Shown one piece after another: positions 62,112 to 64,000 of a stretch of DNA of 64,000 nt. The notes under the pieces were generated by a model that saw only the letters and a program-made list of their open reading frames with translations, was not told where the DNA came from and did no database searches. Both the position numbers and the translations under genes were made by a program. How positions within the stretch are numbered: position 1 is the stretch's first letter; each line of letters opens with the position of its first letter. The stretch covers positions 62,001 to 126,000 of the forward strand of contig JAOQAK010000080.1 of assembly GCA_025963635.1 (NCBI GenBank). Direction: 5' to 3'. Origin of the DNA: Ferruginibacter sp. (GTDB lineage Bacteria; Bacteroidota; Bacteroidia; Chitinophagales; Chitinophagaceae).

Positions 62112-62293
62112 CAGGATAAAATTCGTATTGAAGTGTTTAAATTGAGCATAAATTATGGTTCAAGTTAATTAGGTTTATTCAAATATGAATTTATATATTT
62201 TAAATTATATTGATCGAAAAAATAAGGCGCTTACGGCCTGCTGTTGAAAAATTATCAAATAAATAAGTTTCGGAGGACTTTAATCGCCAATTG

Positions 62294-62321
62294 AAAAAGC
62301 CCGGTACAGACCGGACTTTTT
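62294..62321 (-). terminator. Terminator downstream of the pyrophosphatase gene
   Basis: On the minus strand AAAAAGTCCGGT and ACCGGGCTTTTT form a 12-bp stem with one G-T pair around a 4-nt loop, followed by a T run. Confidence 0.75.
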
Positions 62322-62414
62322 ATAAAATATCTATTTCAATTTTCTGTAAACCAGTTAAACCGGAAGACAGTATTTTGAAGATGAGCTTTACTACAATCGC
62401 ATTACACCTTCAAT

Positions 62415-64000
62415 TTATTCCTTAACAGGTTTGCCGGCATCCATCTTTATAAGCACCTCCATTTGAGCTTTCCTGTTTGCTTCAATTTTGTCGTGGTGTA
62501 TAACGGCGAGGGTAGGGGCTATTACCAAACTTACAATACTCATCAATTTTATCAAAATATTCATAGAAGGACCGGATGTGTCTTTGAACGGGTCGCCGAC
62601 GGTGTCACCAGTCACAGAAGCCTTGTGCGGCTCAGACTTTTTGTAGAACATTTCGCCATTGATCTCAACGCCTTTTTCAAAAGATTTCTTTGCGTTATCC
62701 CAGGCACCGCCGGCATTATTCTGGAACATGCCCATTAATACTCCACAAACCGTAGCGCCTGCAAGAAATCCGCCTAAAACTTCCGGACCAAAAATAAACC
62801 CGATTAAAATAGGCGATAATAAAGCAATTGCACCAGGCAACATCATCTTCTTAAGAGATGCCTGGGTTGAAATAGCCACACATTTATCGTACTCCGGTTT
62901 GCCCGTTCCTTCCATGATCCCCGGAATGGTGTGAAACTGGCGGCGAACTTCTTCTACCATTGCCATTGCAGCTTCACCAACGGCACGGATGGCCAAAGAA
63001 GAAAATATAAATGGAATCATTCCTCCCACAAATAAGCCGGCCAGTACATCTGCATGATAAATATTAATTCCATCAATACCTGCTATACCTACAAAGGCTG
63101 CAAACAAGGCAAGCGCTGTTAATGCCGCGGAAGCAATTGCAAAACCCTTTCCACTTGCCGCAGTTGTATTACCTACCGCATCCAGGATGTCTGTTTTTTC
63201 TCTCACTTCTTTTGGCAATTCACTCATTTCAGCAATACCCCCGGCATTGTCAGCAATGGGGCCAAACGCATCAATTGCCAATTGCATGGCTGTGGTAGCC
63301 ATCATACCAGCAGCTGCAATTGCTACACCATATAATCCTGCACAGGCAAAAGATCCGTAAATACCTGACGCCAGTACTAAAATCGGCAATAAGGTACTTT
63401 CCATTCCTACTGCCAAACCTCCAATAATATTAGTAGCGTGACCTGTAGCCGATTGCCGGATAATACTCATCACCGGGCGTTTGCCCATAGCGGTATAATA
63501 TTCCGTGATCAGGCTCATCAATGTTCCTACGGTAAGTCCTACCATGATAGCACCAAAGATGCCCATCTTGGTAAATTCGTGTCCACGCAAGCTCATCGTT
63601 CCTGGCATTAACCAGTTTACCAGGAAATAGGAGGCGATCGCCGTAAGTATAATTGATCCCCAATTGCCCATGTTCAGTGCTTTTTGAACGGCATTGGTGC
63701 TGATGCCCGCGTTTTCCGAAATCCGGACAAAAAAGGTTCCGATAATGGAAAACAAAATGCCCATCGATGCAATCAGCATTGGTAAAAGAATCGGCGACAT
63801 TCCGCCAAAATTATCAGTGAGCGCACTCGTTTCCCTCCCAAGCACCATGGTAGCTAAAACCGTAGCGACATAAGATCCAAAAAGATCGGCTCCCATACCT
63901 GCTACATCACCCACATTATCACCCACGTTATCCGCGATGGTGGCCGGATTTCTTGGATCATCTTCAGGAATACCTTTTTCAACCTTGCCAACAAGATCGG
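62415..64000 (-). CDS. hppA: Membrane-bound proton/sodium-translocating pyrophosphatase, 5' end outside window
   Basis: The frame is open to the window edge, so the start is missing and about 528 residues are present. Many membrane spans surround the catalytic DNVGDNVGD repeat (upstream of [13 protein letters not shown]). The later [15 protein letters not shown] stretch has Ala in the position that is Lys in K+-independent enzymes, which points to a K+-dependent form. C-terminal segments include [20 protein letters not shown] and [17 protein letters not shown]. The pump converts pyrophosphate energy to an ion gradient (H+ or Na+). Confidence 0.97.
   Translation of the reverse strand, partial: DLVGKVEKGIPEDDPRNPATIADNVGDNVGDVAGMGADLFGSYVATVLATMVLGRETSALTDNFGGMSPILLPMLIASMGILFSIIGTFFVRISENAGISTNAVQKALNMGNWGSIILTAIASYFLVNWLMPGTMSLRGHEFTKMGIFGAIMVGLTVGTLMSLITEYYTAMGKRPVMSIIRQSATGHATNIIGGLAVGMESTLLPILVLASGIYGSFACAGLYGVAIAAAGMMATTAMQLAIDAFGPIADNAGGIAEMSELPKEVREKTDILDAVGNTTAASGKGFAIASAALTALALFAAFVGIAGIDGINIYHADVLAGLFVGGMIPFIFSSLAIRAVGEAAMAMVEEVRRQFHTIPGIMEGTGKPEYDKCVAISTQASLKKMMLPGAIALLSPILIGFIFGPEVLGGFLAGATVCGVLMGMFQNNAGGAWDNAKKSFEKGVEINGEMFYKKSEPHKASVTGDTVGDPFKDTSGPSMNILIKLMSIVSLVIAPTLAVIHHDKIEANRKAQMEVLIKMDAGKPVKE

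Noticed and set aside
1-64000. tRNA, rRNA or CRISPR array
   Set aside because: No cloverleaf-like or regularly spaced repeat was seen in the intergenic regions by eye; a tRNAscan-SE and CRISPR search would settle it.

Overview
The window looks like chromosomal DNA of a Bacteroidota bacterium, most likely of the Chitinophagaceae/Sphingobacteriia side. The pointers are TAnnTTTG (-7) promoter elements, a gliding-motility/T9SS C-terminal domain protein, a TonB-dependent receptor with a carboxypeptidase-regulatory N-terminus, BlaI/M56 sensor pairs, DUF2279 and membrane pyrophosphatase genes. GC is moderate and most genes sit in short operons. I see no rRNA, tRNA or CRISPR array.

Layout. 0-2.2 kb: a BlaI/M56 regulatory pair (window-truncated) and an FtsE-type ATPase. 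2.3-5.8 kb: two glycosyltransferases and a Gfo/Idh/MocA dehydrogenase (surface glycan). 5.9-7.0 kb: a tandem pair of membrane-protein paralogues, the second frameshifted. 7.1-13.2 kb: rpsO, pnp, prmA, plsY, an M48 lipoprotein protease and a DUF3052-like/OmdA fusion. 13.2-22.2 kb: an (Fe-S) CCG-domain protein and a membrane (Fe-S) protein, separated by a tightly overlapping four-gene operon (UbiA prenyltransferase, type III polyketide synthase, methyltransferase, FAD oxidoreductase), an ATP-grasp gene, a LysE-type exporter and a cupin. The segment is bracketed by related TGCA-centred palindromes. 22.5-32 kb: a phosphoribosyltransferase, DUF2279 protein, phosphohexomutase, pcm, a YhhQ queuosine-precursor transporter and an outer-membrane barrel protein. 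32-41 kb: MtfA-like peptidase, B12-binding radical SAM enzyme, glycine-zipper lipoprotein, creatininase-family enzyme, TonB-dependent receptor and a VOC protein.

42-50.9 kb: prfB, which needs a programmed +1 frameshift, then pruA, pyrR-pyrB, coaD, a thioesterase, a Nudix gene, pyrE and a LEA14-like lipoprotein. 51-56 kb: an AT-rich accessory region holding an IS1595-family transposase that lies 3 nt from, and probably is co-transcribed with, a GmrSD-like DUF262/DUF1524 nuclease and a 40-residue basic protein. This is the best candidate for an undescribed system (a transposase-linked defence cargo). It is flanked by an unidentified membrane protein and about 1.1 kb of non-coding, partly structured DNA. 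56-64 kb: a second BlaI/M56 pair with its own operators, a 940-residue PKD-repeat T9SS cargo protein, a sterol-desaturase-family protein and the 3' part of a membrane pyrophosphatase gene.

A recurring theme is that the -7 element often ends only 4-7 nt before the start codon (prfB, pyrB, pyrE, the ATP-grasp gene, the LysE gene, DUF2279), which suggests leaderless or near-leaderless transcripts. This also decides several start codons below.
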